From NCBI GenBank assembly GCA_013407085.1, contig JACCGJ010010635.1, positions 51,781 to 115,780 of the forward strand: a DNA stretch of 64,000 nt, written 5' to 3'. This document shows positions 1 through 11,700 of this stretch, one piece after another. The notes below the pieces were generated by a model, which was given only the letters and a program-made list of their open reading frames with translations, was not told where the DNA came from and made no database searches. Both the position numbers and the translations under genes were made by a program. Origin of the DNA: Atriophallophorus winterbourni (lineage: Eukaryota > Platyhelminthes > Trematoda > Plagiorchiida > Microphallidae). Positions within the stretch are counted from its first letter, which is position 1. Each line of letters opens with the position of its first letter.

Positions 1-1662
1 ACCAGGAATCGAAACATTGTGCGATATTTCGATAAATCCAATGATTGTTGCAAATCATTCACTCGAACTAAATGTAAGAAAATCCCCAGGAGCGGATGGC
101 ATCACACCGGATGTGCTCAGGTTCTGTCACCGTCAGCTTTGTGAACCGCTCTCCAGCCTGTTTAACTATTCGTTGCTTAAGGGAGTTGTACCGAAAGATT
201 GGAAGTCCGGCGTAATAACACCTATCTTCAAAGGCGGTTGCCGATTTGACGCTGGAAATTACCGTCCCGTCACACTTTTACCTGTAATTGCTAAGCTCAT
301 GGAACGTATAGTCTCGAAAAGAATGGTTGCACACTTTGAATCGCAGAATTTGTTTTCGCCAGCGCAGCATGGATTTCGATCTCATCGCTCGTGTCTAACA
401 AATATTCTCATAACGCTAGACGACTGGACAAAGGAGTTGGATATAAGTTCTTGCATCCACGGCTGTTACCTAGACATTTCGAAAGCTTTTGACACAGTCA
501 ATCATCATTTGCTTCTTCAAAAACTGATGCGTTTAGGAATATGTGATCCACTCCTCTCATGGTTGTGCGACTATCTTTCAGATCGCGACGCCCAAGTTAA
601 AGTTAACGGAACGCTATCCCAAACGTTCAAAACCACCAGTGGAGTCCCACAGGGATCTGTGCTAGGCCCGCTCCTCTTTCTGCTGTACATAAATGATTTA
701 CCCCCCTCATATCGTCCAAAATAGTCCTGTTCGCGAATGACATGAAAATTTGGACGCCAATAAGTTCTGCAGAGGATTGTGAGAAACTGCAAATGGATTT
801 GGACAGCGTGTCGAATTGGGCGGTCATGAATGACATGTCATTTAACATACAGAAATGTAAGATGCCCCATCTTGGCAAGAATGTTCCTTGGACATATCGA
901 TTAGGAACGGAAAACCTAGCATGGAGCTCATTGGAGAAAGATCTTGGAGTGTGGATTAGCGGGAACCTGAAGAGCACAGCGCACTGTCAGAACATATATC
1001 GACGGGCAAACAGATTGTTAGGTAACTTTCGAAGAATATTTGGAAGATTCTCTCTGGTAACCTTACCAAGGATAATGAATATCTACCTTCGCCCTACGAT
1101 GGAGTATGCGGTAGAGGTCTGGGCTCCTTGGCTGCGAAAAGATATTGCTCTCTTCGATAAAATCTATCATAGAGCAACAAAGTTAGTGATTGGTCTTCGC
1201 AATGTGCCGTACACCGAAAGATTGCAACGTCTGGGTCTATGCGACTTTACCCAAAGGAGGATACGACGCGATATTATCCTCACATATAGAATTGTGTCTA
1301 CTGAAGGACATCCACTAAAACACTTGCTCGATGTGTGTGATAGGAAAGTGACACGCGGACATACCTTATCCTTTACGTTCCAAGTTCCCGTATTGATTGT
1401 CGGCGCCATTTTTTCGCCGTACGTGCTATATTTCTTTGGAATTCCCTACCCCAACATGTGGTGGACTCTCCTTGCCTGGCGGCGTTTAAAGCGAAATTGG
1501 ACTTATATATGCAAAAGAATAACATTCGTGAGCCTTACATTTAATATTCACTATTGCTTTTATACTATTGTATTTTCCTGTTTTATTCATACCGTAATCC
1601 TGTGGTGTTGTAAAGTATTAACTTTTTTAACCACAAATCCTTGAATCCTTGAATCCTTGAAC
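1..1662 (+). mobile_element. CR1-like non-LTR retrotransposon (LINE), 5' cut by window, inactivated
   Basis: Reverse transcriptase (RT) of a CR1-like LINE, which would copy its own RNA at a nicked genomic target. Seen in order: linker/fingers motif KSPGADGIT, NYRPVTLL, AQHGFRSHRS, palm LDISKAFD, SGVPQGSVLGPLLF, then a thumb (RRIFGRFS, GLCDFTQRR) ending at a stop at 1542-1544. The frame slips near a C-run at about 701-706 (first part 17-724, second 742 onward). The catalytic FADD box reads FAND at 730-741. A second slip at about 1390-1403 displaces the last ~47 residues, which include LWNSLP. Directly downstream at 1636-1661 lie three copies of an 8-bp unit TTGAATCC, the short 3' tandem tail typical of CR1 elements. 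The endonuclease and ORF1 would lie left of the window. The copy is dead. Confidence 0.88.
1636..1661 (+). repeat. 3' tail octamer repeat of the LINE (TTGAATCC x3)
   Basis: Three head-to-tail copies of TTGAATCC sit about 90 nt after the RT stop codon. CR1-like elements end in short tandem repeats rather than poly(A), so this marks the 3' end of the element. Confidence 0.8.
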
Positions 1663-2474
1663 TTATATACATCAATCATTAAGGCGTTATTCGAATATTG
1701 ATCTTGGTTGATTTTCACTTCTATTCGTAGGTTGGTAGCTTCATTCAATTCAATACAATGCAATTCATTACAAGTTATTAAAATAGACGGTTTGAATAAT
1801 CTCCCCAAGCCGTTCTGCGGTTATGCAGCTGGTAAAGATTAAGGTGTATAAAGGTTAATAAACTAAAGGCTAAGTCAAGCTTGCTTATCGGTCAGAGGAC
1901 CTTGTTCGCAAATGCACTAACACAGCAATGAAGGGATAATACAACAAGCTGAATATTAGTATTATCATACACGGCGTTACATGATCATAGGAATTCCGCA
2001 ACCATGTGGTCATCGGGAGCTGTTCGCATCTTTTAAAACTAAAATATCCTGTGATTAACCCCAACTTGGTGAAGTAGGATTAATTTGACTCGATTTCGTC
2101 TATATATCGTTCTTAAATAAGGATTGTTCATGTAAATGTAATTTAGTGCAGTTCATTTCTGCGCTATTTCTAGTATCGAAATGGGGTCAAGTCATTCATG
2201 ATCACTATTATTTGAACAGCACATCTAAACCCCGTTCGTACTTGTAAGTATAACTGTGAGATAAACCAAGTGATGATATCTCTTTGCTTAATTTATGAAA
2301 ACATTTCATCCACGTGGCTATGCCCAGAGCTGTTGGGACGATATTATGTTACAAATTGACTGCATTAATCTAATTGATGGATATTCTAATGTATATAAAC
2401 ATCCCATTTTCATTGCATTAAAAACATTTGATGGTACGCTTAAATGTGCCAATGCCTTTGGTTCACTAACAACA
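1663..2474. other. Unassigned AT-rich spacer
   Basis: No coding pattern, RNA gene or clear repeat was recognised here. The 62-codon ORF at 2295-2483 shows no family motif and is probably chance. Confidence 0.5.
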
Positions 2475-5320
2475 TTCAGTTAAGTTCCTTTTTTCATAGG
2501 ACAGTAAGGGGCTAACCAGACAATAAAGCGTTAAAAAAATTTCTGTGGAAAGCTGCTGCTAAGCACCGCTACTGACAAAACGTTTTTTAGTCCGTTTAAA
2601 AATTTTGACGACAACAACGCCAAGAGATTTTCCATATTGTATTTGGTGAGTACCGCGTTATAACCGATGCTTGACAAATAAAATTAGTTTCTTTTGACCA
2701 GCACGGTGAGATGTCAGCTAAAGAAGGATAATGTATAAAAACAGAAAGCAATAGCATTTATTTTCTTCACGGAATATAACTTGCATAGCAATGAGGGAGA
2801 GCCGTCTAAGCCCAACTTGAAATTCACGACGCAACTGCAGGTTACAATCTATTCAGGGTGACTGTTGCATAAATCTACCACTTTAATGCTAAAAAGTGGT
2901 TCCTGCAGTCTAGCCGAAATTGGTTCTAGTTTAAGTGAATAGTCTCATGTGCCCGGGTCAACATTCAAGTTAAAGACGACGTACGCCACTTAACCTCTTG
3001 AAGATCCTAGAGGTTTTAATCAAGTCACCTCTTAAACGAGGCGGCCTGAGAGAAAAAAGACCAGAAAAACCAAGGGGTGCAGCGTCAGGTTTCCCTTGGT
3101 GACACTCAATCATGTAAGTTGTGAGACGCTTTACGCTTTCAAGTTGAACAATGTCCTTCTTGTAGTGGGGACACCACGGCTGAGCAAGATATTCTAGATG
3201 CGGCCGATTGAATGCCTTGTGAAGTGGCAGGAATACATGAGCTTTCTGCTGGATAGCGCTGATTTTAGCCGAAAATATGCATTGTGTACCCGTTGAGCTG
3301 AATCGGCACATTAGCCCTCCCATTGAAAGTTAGCCTTAACCGGTATTCACAAATACTTAACACACTATGCGTGTTAATACCAAAAGAATTTCATGACACC
3401 TGGAGCAAAATCTTAACAACCAGTGCTGGAAAGCGTTGGCGTTTTAAGCTTCGGTGGGAGGTTTCAATTATGTGATCAGTTTATGACTCGCTCATGGTCG
3501 TGCATCAAGTTATTTTCATCCGCTGATCCAAAGAACTATAAATCTAAATGGCAGATAGAAAGTCATCAATGAAAATCAGAACATAAGAGGACCGAGGACC
3601 GAACCTTGTTAGACCCCACTGATCAGATCAGTTTGACTAAACAGCGTGGATTCTACACGATCTCTGAATGTTCTGACTGTAAGGAATGCATTTTTTCAAG
3701 CAAATTAACTACACCGTATGCATTTTGCTGCTAGCTTCATCTCTAGAAGGCGGTGACTCACGGATTCTAAATTCTCGCTAAAATCTAAGTTGAGGGCTCC
3801 CACTGGCTTTTCTTCGTCCAGAATTCTGGTGGCATTGTTAAAACTATGAAACTTAGTCAGGCAGGATCGATCCTCGAAAAATCCATGTTGATTTTCACTC
3901 AGTAGTAAATGCCGACAAAGATGCTAACACTTCCCATTTTCTTTGTATTCATGAAGAAACACTCCAGGTGCAAGCATGAAATCAAGAGCTTGCACAATGT
4001 TTCGGTAAGCACCGGGGCAACATTATTTAGAATAAGTGAGTGAAAACGCTATTGAAAAACCTCGAGAAGGCAGTGGCCTTAGACAGCTACTTCTCTGTCC
4101 TGCAGTTTGACATTTTTAATGTTGTCCATGGTTTTGCCATTTGATTTTGCGTAGCTCTAAAAGCATATCGGATTCGATTTAGCATTCCTCAAAATCCTGC
4201 TCAAACAAACGCTATAATTAAACACAAGCGTTTTCAACGGTTTTGCAGCTTGCCCAAGAACCATAAGTTAATGACAGCTTATATTGCCACCATAGGCGAT
4301 TTCGTTTACGAGTAGAACTGTGGTATTCAGGAGTCCATCAAGGAGTAATTTGATGTTTTTTCACGCACTGCAGCGTAGCGTGCTTGTCTTGTAACTCTTT
4401 TGGATAATTACAAATTCTATTTTAGTTTTCATTTCCATGAGAATCGCTAGATAACTGGACGAAACATTTTATTGTCTGTATGACAATCATTCGGTCGAAA
4501 AGCCTAAAATTGCTTCTAGGACGTGTGAAAGGTTTGTGAAAACGAAGTACCGCTTCGAATCTTATAATTAAGTGATCGCTTTTGTTGAGCGTGGCAAGTA
4601 CTTTAAATACCTAACAGCTTCTAGCTGGGACGATAATACCAAGCCAAGGGTAGATGAATTGCATTCATGATGAAACCTTGTTGGATCACTTACATGCTCG
4701 TGTAAGGCATGATTATGGACTTCTCGGTGACTACAACTTTGGGGACGGGCCAATCTGTCTGGGAAGTTGAAATCACCTACGAAACGTACGCTAGTAGCTG
4801 AGCGAAACAAACCGTCAAGCTTGTGTAATCTCTAGCTGGCCTGCACTGGGTGTGGTGTGAACTCAAGCAATTTCGAGGGATGACTTGTATCAAGTAAGAA
4901 TTTGGACCTATTTAATGGCTAAATATATGCCTGTGCATGTATTGTACAAGCAATAATCCAGGAGATGTGAAACATCAACACCACTTTTCTGGCCGAGTCT
5001 ATCGATTCTAATGACAAGATACTGTTCGCAGATGTTTATTGGCGCATCTTCAAGCGCAGGTATCCAGCTCTCAGAAATCAATAAAACCTTTGTGTGTAGC
5101 TCACCCACACGGAAAGAAATTTCAGTCAACTTATTCCTCGTGCTACGTAAAAGACCAATTCTGGGGCGCTTCTGTAAATAAAGCTGCGTGGCCATCATTG
5201 GAGACACGCAATGGAGCTGCACATTTTTTGACGTGCTACTTAGATTAAGAGCATCAGTTTTCACAGCATCTCCAGTTGAGGTAATGGACAGTTGTCTCAC
5301 AATTAAGACCGCATACATTT
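2475..5320 (-). mobile_element. CR1-like LINE, degenerate, endonuclease + RT + 3' UTR
   Basis: Read right to left on the minus strand. An apurinic-type endonuclease start is at 5318-4908 (LLISESWI, YLVIRIDRLGQ) and its end at 4810-4568 (VGDFNFPD, HVSDPTRF). RT linker and palm remnants follow at about 4250-3560, and the thumb at 3323-2970 (HLEYLAQPWCPHYKKDI, then GLFSLRPPRLRGDLIKT). The region 2960-2480 matches the 3' UTR of the LINE at 56345-58710 (shared boxes: AGGACAGTA, TTTCTGTGGAAAGC, CCAGCACGGTGAGA). A residual CTGAA-type tail lies at about 2475-2490. Many stops and frame changes show it is an old copy. The endonuclease keeps the SESW and GDFNFP boxes. Confidence 0.78.
4568..5318 (-). 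pseudogene. LINE endonuclease domain remnant
   Basis: Two open stretches (4908-5318 and 4568-4810) encode pieces of the AP-endonuclease-like domain that nicks target DNA in CR1-clade elements. The first carries LLISESWIP and INICEQYLVIRIDRLGQ, the second VGDFNFPDRL and DPTRFHHECNSSTLGLVLS. The catalytic SES(W) and GDFN boxes can be read. The stretch between them is frame-shifted. Confidence 0.72.
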
Positions 5321-6339
5321 TAGAGTAGCAACTACTGAAAAAATCTGCTCGGCTCCATCTTAATTTACGCTTAACTAATCAGCGTCGTCTGGGCCGGACA
5401 TTGTAACACGCGGCGATATGTTTTTCAGCAAGATCCTCTGTGAGGGAATGGCATTTTGAGTTACGTCAGGCATACTGCGAAGTTTATCCTATTAGAAGCT
5501 GAGGAGTTTTGCCTAATCCGTGACGGAGGACTGTCCGATATATTCAGCGATGTGCTCTATCCTTGTTAGAAATGCATCCCGATGGGCCTTTTATTGGAAT
5601 TCAACCACCATTGGCCGATAGCGGTAAACATACTTCCATCATGCTACAGGGTTGTATCACAATGAGAGAGTACAATGCTGCACACTCACCATTCGGATAA
5701 TATCGCTGATACACCTGTGATCTAATCTCTTTCAGACTTGGATTTCATAATAAATGGTTCAGCTTGGTTATAAAATAGTGCTTTCGAGTTCTAAATTTGG
5801 AAGCAGAGAAATTTCCCCACATTGTCTCTATTTGCTTACGCAAACCATTCAATTCCTGGATAATTTTATTCAGTAAGGGTGAGGCAGCAACCATTTAATG
5901 TTGCGTTTTTTGTGTACTGTCCTTACTGGCCATAGAAAGCTTGTTCGATGTTCCAGCTACATTGATAACCTTGGGAGGACGGGGTTAACCGCCTTGACAG
6001 CAGTTGGTTCAGATCTCGTATTTACCCACTTTTTTAATGTTCTAGATACATTTACTATTTTGAGAGGACGGTTTAAATGGCTAAATTGGTGAACTTTCGC
6101 TTTGGCTGCAATAGTACCCAGGCACATATTTGTACCCACAATACATGCATCAGTTTCATTGGGTACAGTTTTTGATGAGCTGGGTGGAATTACACGAAAC
6201 GGTTGTTTTACTTTATTGAAAACAACGTCAGTGGCAGCCTTATGATAACCACTACAATATAACTGCAACCACCGGTAATTTGCATCAATCCCATAGTGGA
6301 ATTTATGTTACTAGTTAATATTAAATAGTTTTGCACTTA
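5321..6339. other. Unassigned stretch between LINE and Penelope-like element
   Basis: No gene recognised. The longest minus-strand ORF is 5957-6268 (103 codons, K/R-rich, PLKIVNVSRTLKKW). It lies upstream of the minus-strand LINE endonuclease and could be an ORF1 remnant of that element, but no zinc-knuckle or other motif supports this. Confidence 0.35.
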
Positions 6340-6361
6340 TGCACTTAATTCAGACGCGACA

Positions 6362-6745
6362 TTGACAGATCATACAAACTTGAGTGTACAGAAAATCGTC
6401 AACGGTATAGCGATTTGTCTGAATATGAACCACTTCTTGTTTAACGGACAGTTATACAAGCAAAATGAAGGTTTAGCGATGGGTTCACCTATTTCCCCAG
6501 TGTTAGCGGATATGTACATGGAGAATTTTGAAGAGTTATCTCTAAAACATGTAGCTTTTCGGCCGAAGATATGGTGGCGTTATGTAGATGATACATTCGT
6601 TATCACGAAACGTGAGAGATTGGAAGCATTCCATAGTTACCTTAACAACTTGGATCCCAAAATCCAAGTTAAAAGGAGATTGAGTCGACAGAAGGGACAC
6701 TTCCATTCTTGGACTGTCTCGCGCGAAAGCAGAATGGTAAAATAA
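6362..6745 (+). pseudogene. Penelope-type reverse transcriptase fragment
   Basis: 127 codons covering the RT palm: GSPISPVLAD (motif B-like) and YVDDTFVI (the catalytic YxDD box, intact). The last ~25 residues are in the wrong frame. The correct continuation (LPFLDCLARKQNGK) is one frame over from about 6690. Upstream finger motifs are missing. Confidence 0.85.
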
Positions 6746-7119
6746 ACACTACAGTTTATCGTAAGCCAATCGACAAAGATGCGGTCTTGCGGTTCTCATC
6801 ATAGCACCCCCAAAAAGTATTTAATTCAGTTGCAAAATCGCTGTTCTACAAATTTGAACGCTTGTGCATCGATGCTACCGATAAAAAGCGAGCCCATCAA
6901 GAAGTTAGTCGTCGACTTGGTGATCATGGTTACCATTAGAGTCTAATTAAACGCCAACCGAATCGGGTTGAATACCCGGCACCCAAAACGGCACAAGTTT
7001 GGCGTGCAACAGTTTCTATACCTTACGTTGAGAAAGCGTCAGAGGGGATAAGTCGAATCTTGAATAACGCAGGTATACGAGTAACGTATAAAAGGGGTAG
7101 AACACTCTGATCCTCATTA

Positions 7120-7300
7120 CCGCATCTCAAGGATAAAACGCCTTCGGGCTGCGCGACGAATTTCGTATATAAAATCAACTGCAAAGGTTGCTCGGGAGTA
7201 TATATCGGGCAAACATCTAGGGAACTCAGTCGATGTCAAATGACGCCAGCAATGTGTGGATATTATTGATGCTCAAGCGGATGAATTTAATTCACATGGG
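7120..7300 (+). pseudogene. GIY-YIG endonuclease remnant of the PLE
   Basis: Reads SGCATNFVYKINCKGCSGVY, then IGQTSRELSRC. The VYKI..GVYIGQT pattern is the GIY-YIG nuclease signature, with a preceding Cys pair typical of PLEs. The frame is lost after about 7240. Confidence 0.75.
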
Positions 7301-7522
7301 CCAGACATTTTTATCTCACAAAACACTTAAAGTTTGTATCTTTGCATCTATTGTAGAGAAAATTGTTGTTTTACGTGATTCATCAAATCCCGCATAAAAT
7401 CCGAAGGCTTCTGTCAACTGAACTGATGCAGCTCTCGCGACGAAAGTAAACACCACAATCATTTGTTATTTGTTATTCTGAGGGATTACATGTTCCGGTA
7501 CTGATCACAGAACCAATGGCGG
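7301..7522. mobile_element. ~222-bp insertion inside the PLE
   Basis: Comparison of the two PLE copies shows that CACATGGG at 7292-7299 continues into TTTGCGCATGGAGTG only at about 7524. The other copy (about 34090-34110, minus strand) runs straight through. The inserted sequence has no recognised motif and no clean target duplication. Confidence 0.5.
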
Positions 7523-7792
7523 ATTTTGCGCATGGAGTGTGTGCAATCACGCAACGTATTATTCTGCTTACCACTGACACGTTCACTTCACCAGCGGTTT
7601 CCGTTTTCTTGGAAGTAGCGAGCGTAGAATCATTGAACATTTTAACAATGGCGAAGTGTTAAGCAACGTTAAATTTTGAATCCATTTTACAATTTATTTT
7701 GTATCATGGTGTGCACATCACCGAGTGATTCACGGTCAACAAATGTGTAATGACGTATGTTCACATCTCCAGCTCTAACAATTCACATCCAG

Positions 7793-7814
7793 ATTCACTG
7801 TTTTCAGCCATCAG
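7793..7814 (-). ncRNA. Hammerhead-like core, degenerate, in PLE terminal region
   Basis: On the minus strand: CTGATGG, a GCTG/CAGT arm around AAAA, then GAA. The homologous site in the other PLE copy (33834-33855, +) reads CTGATGG, CGGC, AAACAG, TGAAAC. The conserved CTGATGA box has A9 changed to G in both, so catalysis is doubtful. Confidence 0.45.
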
Positions 7815-7850
7815 GTAGAGACAGTAGGATAGATTTCGGTGAGCCTCATA

Positions 7851-8201
7851 TCATTGAAATAATAGCAAACTTATCATAGCGTCGGTCTTGATAACGTAGA
7901 AGTTATAATACCATACATGTTGCGACTTTACGCTGAGGCGCTTGAGATAACAAAGGCCGGTGAGAATGCAGTCAACAAGGTGGATGGGGATGATATCTCC
8001 ACAATCTGGCGTCCGATTCTGCAGCGGATAAACATTAACATGCGTGACCCCTAGTGCGCGCACCGAGCTAATCGGTAAGCAGATGTCATTCACGCCTGCC
8101 AAGATTAAAATAATTAAGGGATTATATGGCACGTAGGGTTGGTGGTGCGTCAGTTGATATTGAACGCGCCTGTCCTCTTTAACGAGCGCAGAACCCACCA
8201 T
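7851..8201 (-). CDS. Conserved antisense ORF of the PLE terminal module, function unknown
   Basis: 116 codons opposite to the PLE reading direction, ATG at 8201. It holds a hydrophobic strand ending in a G-x-N-D box (IILILAGVNDI), then HVNVYPLQNRTPDC and ILTGLCYLKRLS. G-x-N-D after a beta strand resembles block III of SGNH/GDSL hydrolases, a fold also found in ORF1 proteins of some LINEs. The match is short and no Ser block is visible. The second PLE copy (+ strand, about 33453-33790) keeps an ATG at the same place and most of the reading (LAGVNDVC, PLQNRTPDCGDI, YNFYVIKTD), broken by two stops and a shift. It may be a real small ORF or simply well-conserved DNA. Confidence 0.35.
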   Translation of the reverse strand: MVGSALVKEDRRVQYQLTHHQPYVPYNPLIILILAGVNDICLPISSVRALGVTHVNVYPLQNRTPDCGDIIPIHLVDCILTGLCYLKRLSVKSQHVWYYNFYVIKTDAMISLLLFQ

Positions 8202-8270
8202 GGACTGTGCAGCTCTTAACCAGGTGAATGTAATTTATGCTTGATCTCTGTTCGTACTGACACCCTTAGT

Positions 8271-8299
8271 CTGACGAAGCTTCTGTGTAAGAAGCGAAA
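8271..8299 (+). ncRNA. Hammerhead-like motif in PLE sense orientation
   Basis: CTGACGA, an extra A, a perfect 6-bp stem GCTTCT/AGAAGC with loop GTGTA, then GAAAC. Position 7 of the hammerhead CUGANGA box is free, so CTGACGA is allowed. The extra A before stem II is atypical. Flanks TTAGT and ACCAA could form a 4-of-5-bp helix I. PLEs are known to carry hammerhead motifs in their terminal repeats. A decayed copy lies at about 17990-18030. Confidence 0.5.
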
Positions 8300-8345
8300 C
8301 ATTACCAATAATCTACTCTCACCGATTCATTACAAACTTTATTTT

Positions 8346-8755
8346 TTCATGATTATGATTCCCGGATCGGTGACAAACATTTTCCATTACATCTAATAGT
8401 TTATTGTGACAATAAATGCTGATAGCTTGTGAAAAATCACTGTGTCGTGTGTACAGAGAGTCGCACAAAGCCTGCCAAAACACATACATGATGAGATAAA
8501 AAAGGTAGTCAAATTGGTCTTATAGTGGGCCATGTGGGCGTATAGCATACAACTTGATTTGAAGTTTGTGACTTTTTATAGGGAGAACTATCAGCCAAAG
8601 ACACTCCCACCACGCCCTCCAGTGCATGACGTACTTGCGGACGGTTGATTTGTGGTAAGCATCGTTGATCCTTGTAAGCTGGGGTGAAAAGTCTGAAAAA
8701 CATGTTAGTCAGTCATGGCTATATGAGTGAAGTGGCGAAAAATGAACAAATATCA
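8346..8755. other. Unassigned stretch
   Basis: Follows the PLE end. It probably includes the 3' end of the minus-strand LINE that starts further right, but no tail repeat was identified. Confidence 0.4.
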
Positions 8756-11700
8756 CTAAAATTGGATTGGCATAGGTGTTTGTCTAGGCGTTGCTTGGAC
8801 AAGAACAGTAACTCTGCACCTACGACCTCCGTTAGGAGAGCGTTCAAGAACACGGTATATGCGAAGGTGTAGAACATACCTTCGACAGTTCAATCGGCAA
8901 TTCTCATGAGCAATTTTGAGATTGTGACCACGATGATTTTGTCGATTGGATAGAGGCATCAGGGACTTGCAAGGGTGGTGATTCTTCGTAACAGTGCGAG
9001 AGGTAAAAGCAAATCTCCGCGGAGGATTCGGTAGCCGATTCAGAAGAGTCCGCAGCCGTTCTTCGTATGACATATTTTCAAAGCTTTGATAAGCTTTGTT
9101 GTCCGCCGTTGTGGCTGATCGAGGGCGTTCATGTCTTGTTGGAGCGAACGATGTCACGCGCTGACTGCATATTCGAGCGGGGGTGGATATAAGCGGACAG
9201 TAGCGGTAGGAAGAGTCGTCGGTCAAAGCGCATGAAAAGTCGTCTCAGAAGACCAACACTGTGGCTCGTGTTTCTGGTAGCCTTGTTGCACTGGGGCAGA
9301 CCAAGTCTGGCTGTGCAATAACGACGAGGTCGCTTTCCTGGCCCATATGGTGCAGAAGTTCGTCACCCAAGTGGCCAGGGTAATTAAAGGAGTGTCTAAT
9401 TGACGTATTTTGTTGAGTTGAATGGTACATTGTATTCTAATGACCACTTTTATAGACTTCGAGATCACTTTACAGGAGTTACGCATCTTTGAAGCTATTT
9501 ATACGACGTCAAACCCTGAATTCATCCGTGAAGAGTAAAAATGACCCTCATAATTTCATGGTGATATCAATAATGAATATAAGGAAGAGAGATTGTCCGA
9601 GTACGGATCCTTTCGTAACTCCAATGGTCACCGAGAAAAATTCTGAATAGGCATCTTTGACGAGCACACACGAGGTGCGATTTTGCAGAAATCGGCTTAC
9701 TCACGTCAACAACGGTTCGTCGATTCCGTAGTGGCGTAGCTTTTAAAAGATAATGAGATGATCGAATCTATCGAAGGCTTTCGAAAAATCCAGCTATGCA
9801 ACGTCCACTGCAACTCCACAGTCTACGGCTTTTGTCCAATCGTCCCTGGCCAACAGGATGTTGGATAGGCTGGAGTATCCTGGATGGAAACTATGCTGTT
9901 CATAAGCAAAGGTGTGATTTTCTTCACGGTGGCGTGTGATGGTGTCAGCTGTAATACTTTCCATGACTTTTGATACCACAGGCAGCAAGGACACTGTGAG
10001 GTAATTAGCTGGTAAGGTGCGGTCGCCTCCTTTAAAGACTAGAGTGATCGAGCCTTGTTTCTAGGCTTGTGGACTTTGGCTGAGACGACTGAGCGCTGCA
10101 AACATAGCGCCACACCGCTGGAGATATATTCCGCGACTGCATTCAATGCTTTTGTGTGTATATGATCTATATCCGGGGAGCTATTCTGCCGCAGGTGGAT
10201 CAATTTGTTGTAGACGGCGTCGCGGCTGAAGATTATCAAGCTTAGTGAAAATACATGAGACAGTGTTGCTAGTCTAAATACGGACTGTGGGGCAGTACGA
10301 ACGACGGGAGCAAACTGCGCACTCAAAGTGCTGGCGACTGTTTCATGTGATGTGGATAGACACGATAGTATCTTGAGCGAAGGGATGCATATTTTCAATT
10401 TCCTCCGAGCGTTGATTCACGTATATAGCAGCTTAGGGTTGTCTAAAATTCTCGAGGTTAGCTGGTGTTGATGAAGAAATTGATCATCACTGGTTTTGCA
10501 ATAATCTGTAGAATTCCCAGTTCTCTGAGCTGTGGCAATGAGACACAGTATGCTATGCATTATTCTGTAGTGCAATCATTTTTCTGTTCCGGATTCTAAT
10601 TGTCGGGCGGTCGTGATTTGTTGGTATTGCCTTCATTGTCAATGATAGGTGAAGTAATGTGTGCCATCTTGTAACGAAAACATCCAAGCAATATCAAGTT
10701 GCGTTGTATTTAGGAAGTCCAACGTGTTCGGGGCAACAAGCTCACGCAGTAGCGTGTAGATCTGATCATCCGGGTAATGACGTCCGGAAATCCCGCATAA
10801 TGAGAGTAGCGGAGGTAGTTAAATATCAGCACGACATGATCAGCATGACCCTGTGGTGGTTCGATCAACATGTTTTCGAACATCAGTTCTTCGTTGGTGA
10901 GTATCAGATCTAGAGTGGACGGGACGCGGTGGCCTCAGAATCGTGTCGGTTCCTTGACATGGATGTACAGCGGATGGGTAGCAATCAATTCTGATAAGTC
11001 ACGTCCAAACTGATGGTTGGGCGATCATTACGATACACCCGGAGAGCTGAAGTCCCCTATTATGAGGACATGGGTGAAGTGTTGAGAAAGTCCGATTCGG
11101 ATGGCAGCCAGCAAAGAAGTCTTTACTGGATTCCAAATTTGAGGGCGGTTCATCAAATCCAACAAGGCCACATCGTCGCGTTACAAGGAAACTTAACTCC
11201 ACAATGTCAGGATCAGATAGATCAGCGTGTTGGATCAGAGTTCTGCTAGATTGTAATACAATTGGACACCTTCACCTCTAGTCTGACGATCAATGCGGAA
11301 TGACATATTGTTTGGGAGCATTAGTTCAGTATTCAATATATTTGGGATCAACCAGGTTTCACTGATGGCAATGAGATCGAATTTTTTGTCGAATGGAGCA
11401 GTTGTAATTCGGAAAAATTTTTCATGAATCTTCAGCGTTCCTTTAGCAACAGGACAGTGTATCGCGGTGAAATTGGGCGTCGTGAGATTTACCATCTAGG
11501 AAGCCGATCAGGAAGGGATCGGCTGTGGTAGGTTTTTTGAGGCGGCGGCTTAATATTAATCCGATTATCAATGGACGACCGAAGGCAAATTTCTGAAGGA
11601 GCTCCCCATCGGTTCACATACAGACAGTCGAGCGCCAACGTGACCATATTCTCGGAATGGAATGCTATCTTGGTGATTCGGGGGAAATGCCTTTGTAGTT

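Larger units (their letters stand above)
6340..8345 (+). mobile_element. Penelope-like element (PLE): RT, GIY-YIG endonuclease and terminal region
   Basis: RT at 6362-6745 has the Penelope-type palm (GLAMGSPISPVLADMYME, WWRYVDDTFVI). After a frame slip near 6670 the frame continues with FLDCLARKQNG, TVYRKPIDKD and FSSHHPQ, all usual in PLEs. A GIY-YIG endonuclease core follows at about 7160-7235 (NFVYKINCKGC, GVYIGQTSREL). PLEs combine exactly these two domains. An insertion of ~222 bp (about 7301-7522) interrupts the C-terminal end relative to the copy at 33290-34195. From about 7530 to 8345 is the terminal region, repeated at 33290-34195 (opposite strand) and 17560-18055. It contains two hammerhead-like motifs. 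The element is truncated at its 5' end (about 6340) and has stops at about 6938 and 7110, so it is dead. Confidence 0.85.

Noticed and set aside
2295..2483. 62-codon plus ORF
   Set aside because: No motif, no splice context, abuts the LINE tail.
9223..9486. Possible separate gene (87 codons, minus)
   Set aside because: Lies inside the degenerate LINE 8756-11870 and overlaps another ORF (9245-9430) in a different frame. No motif.
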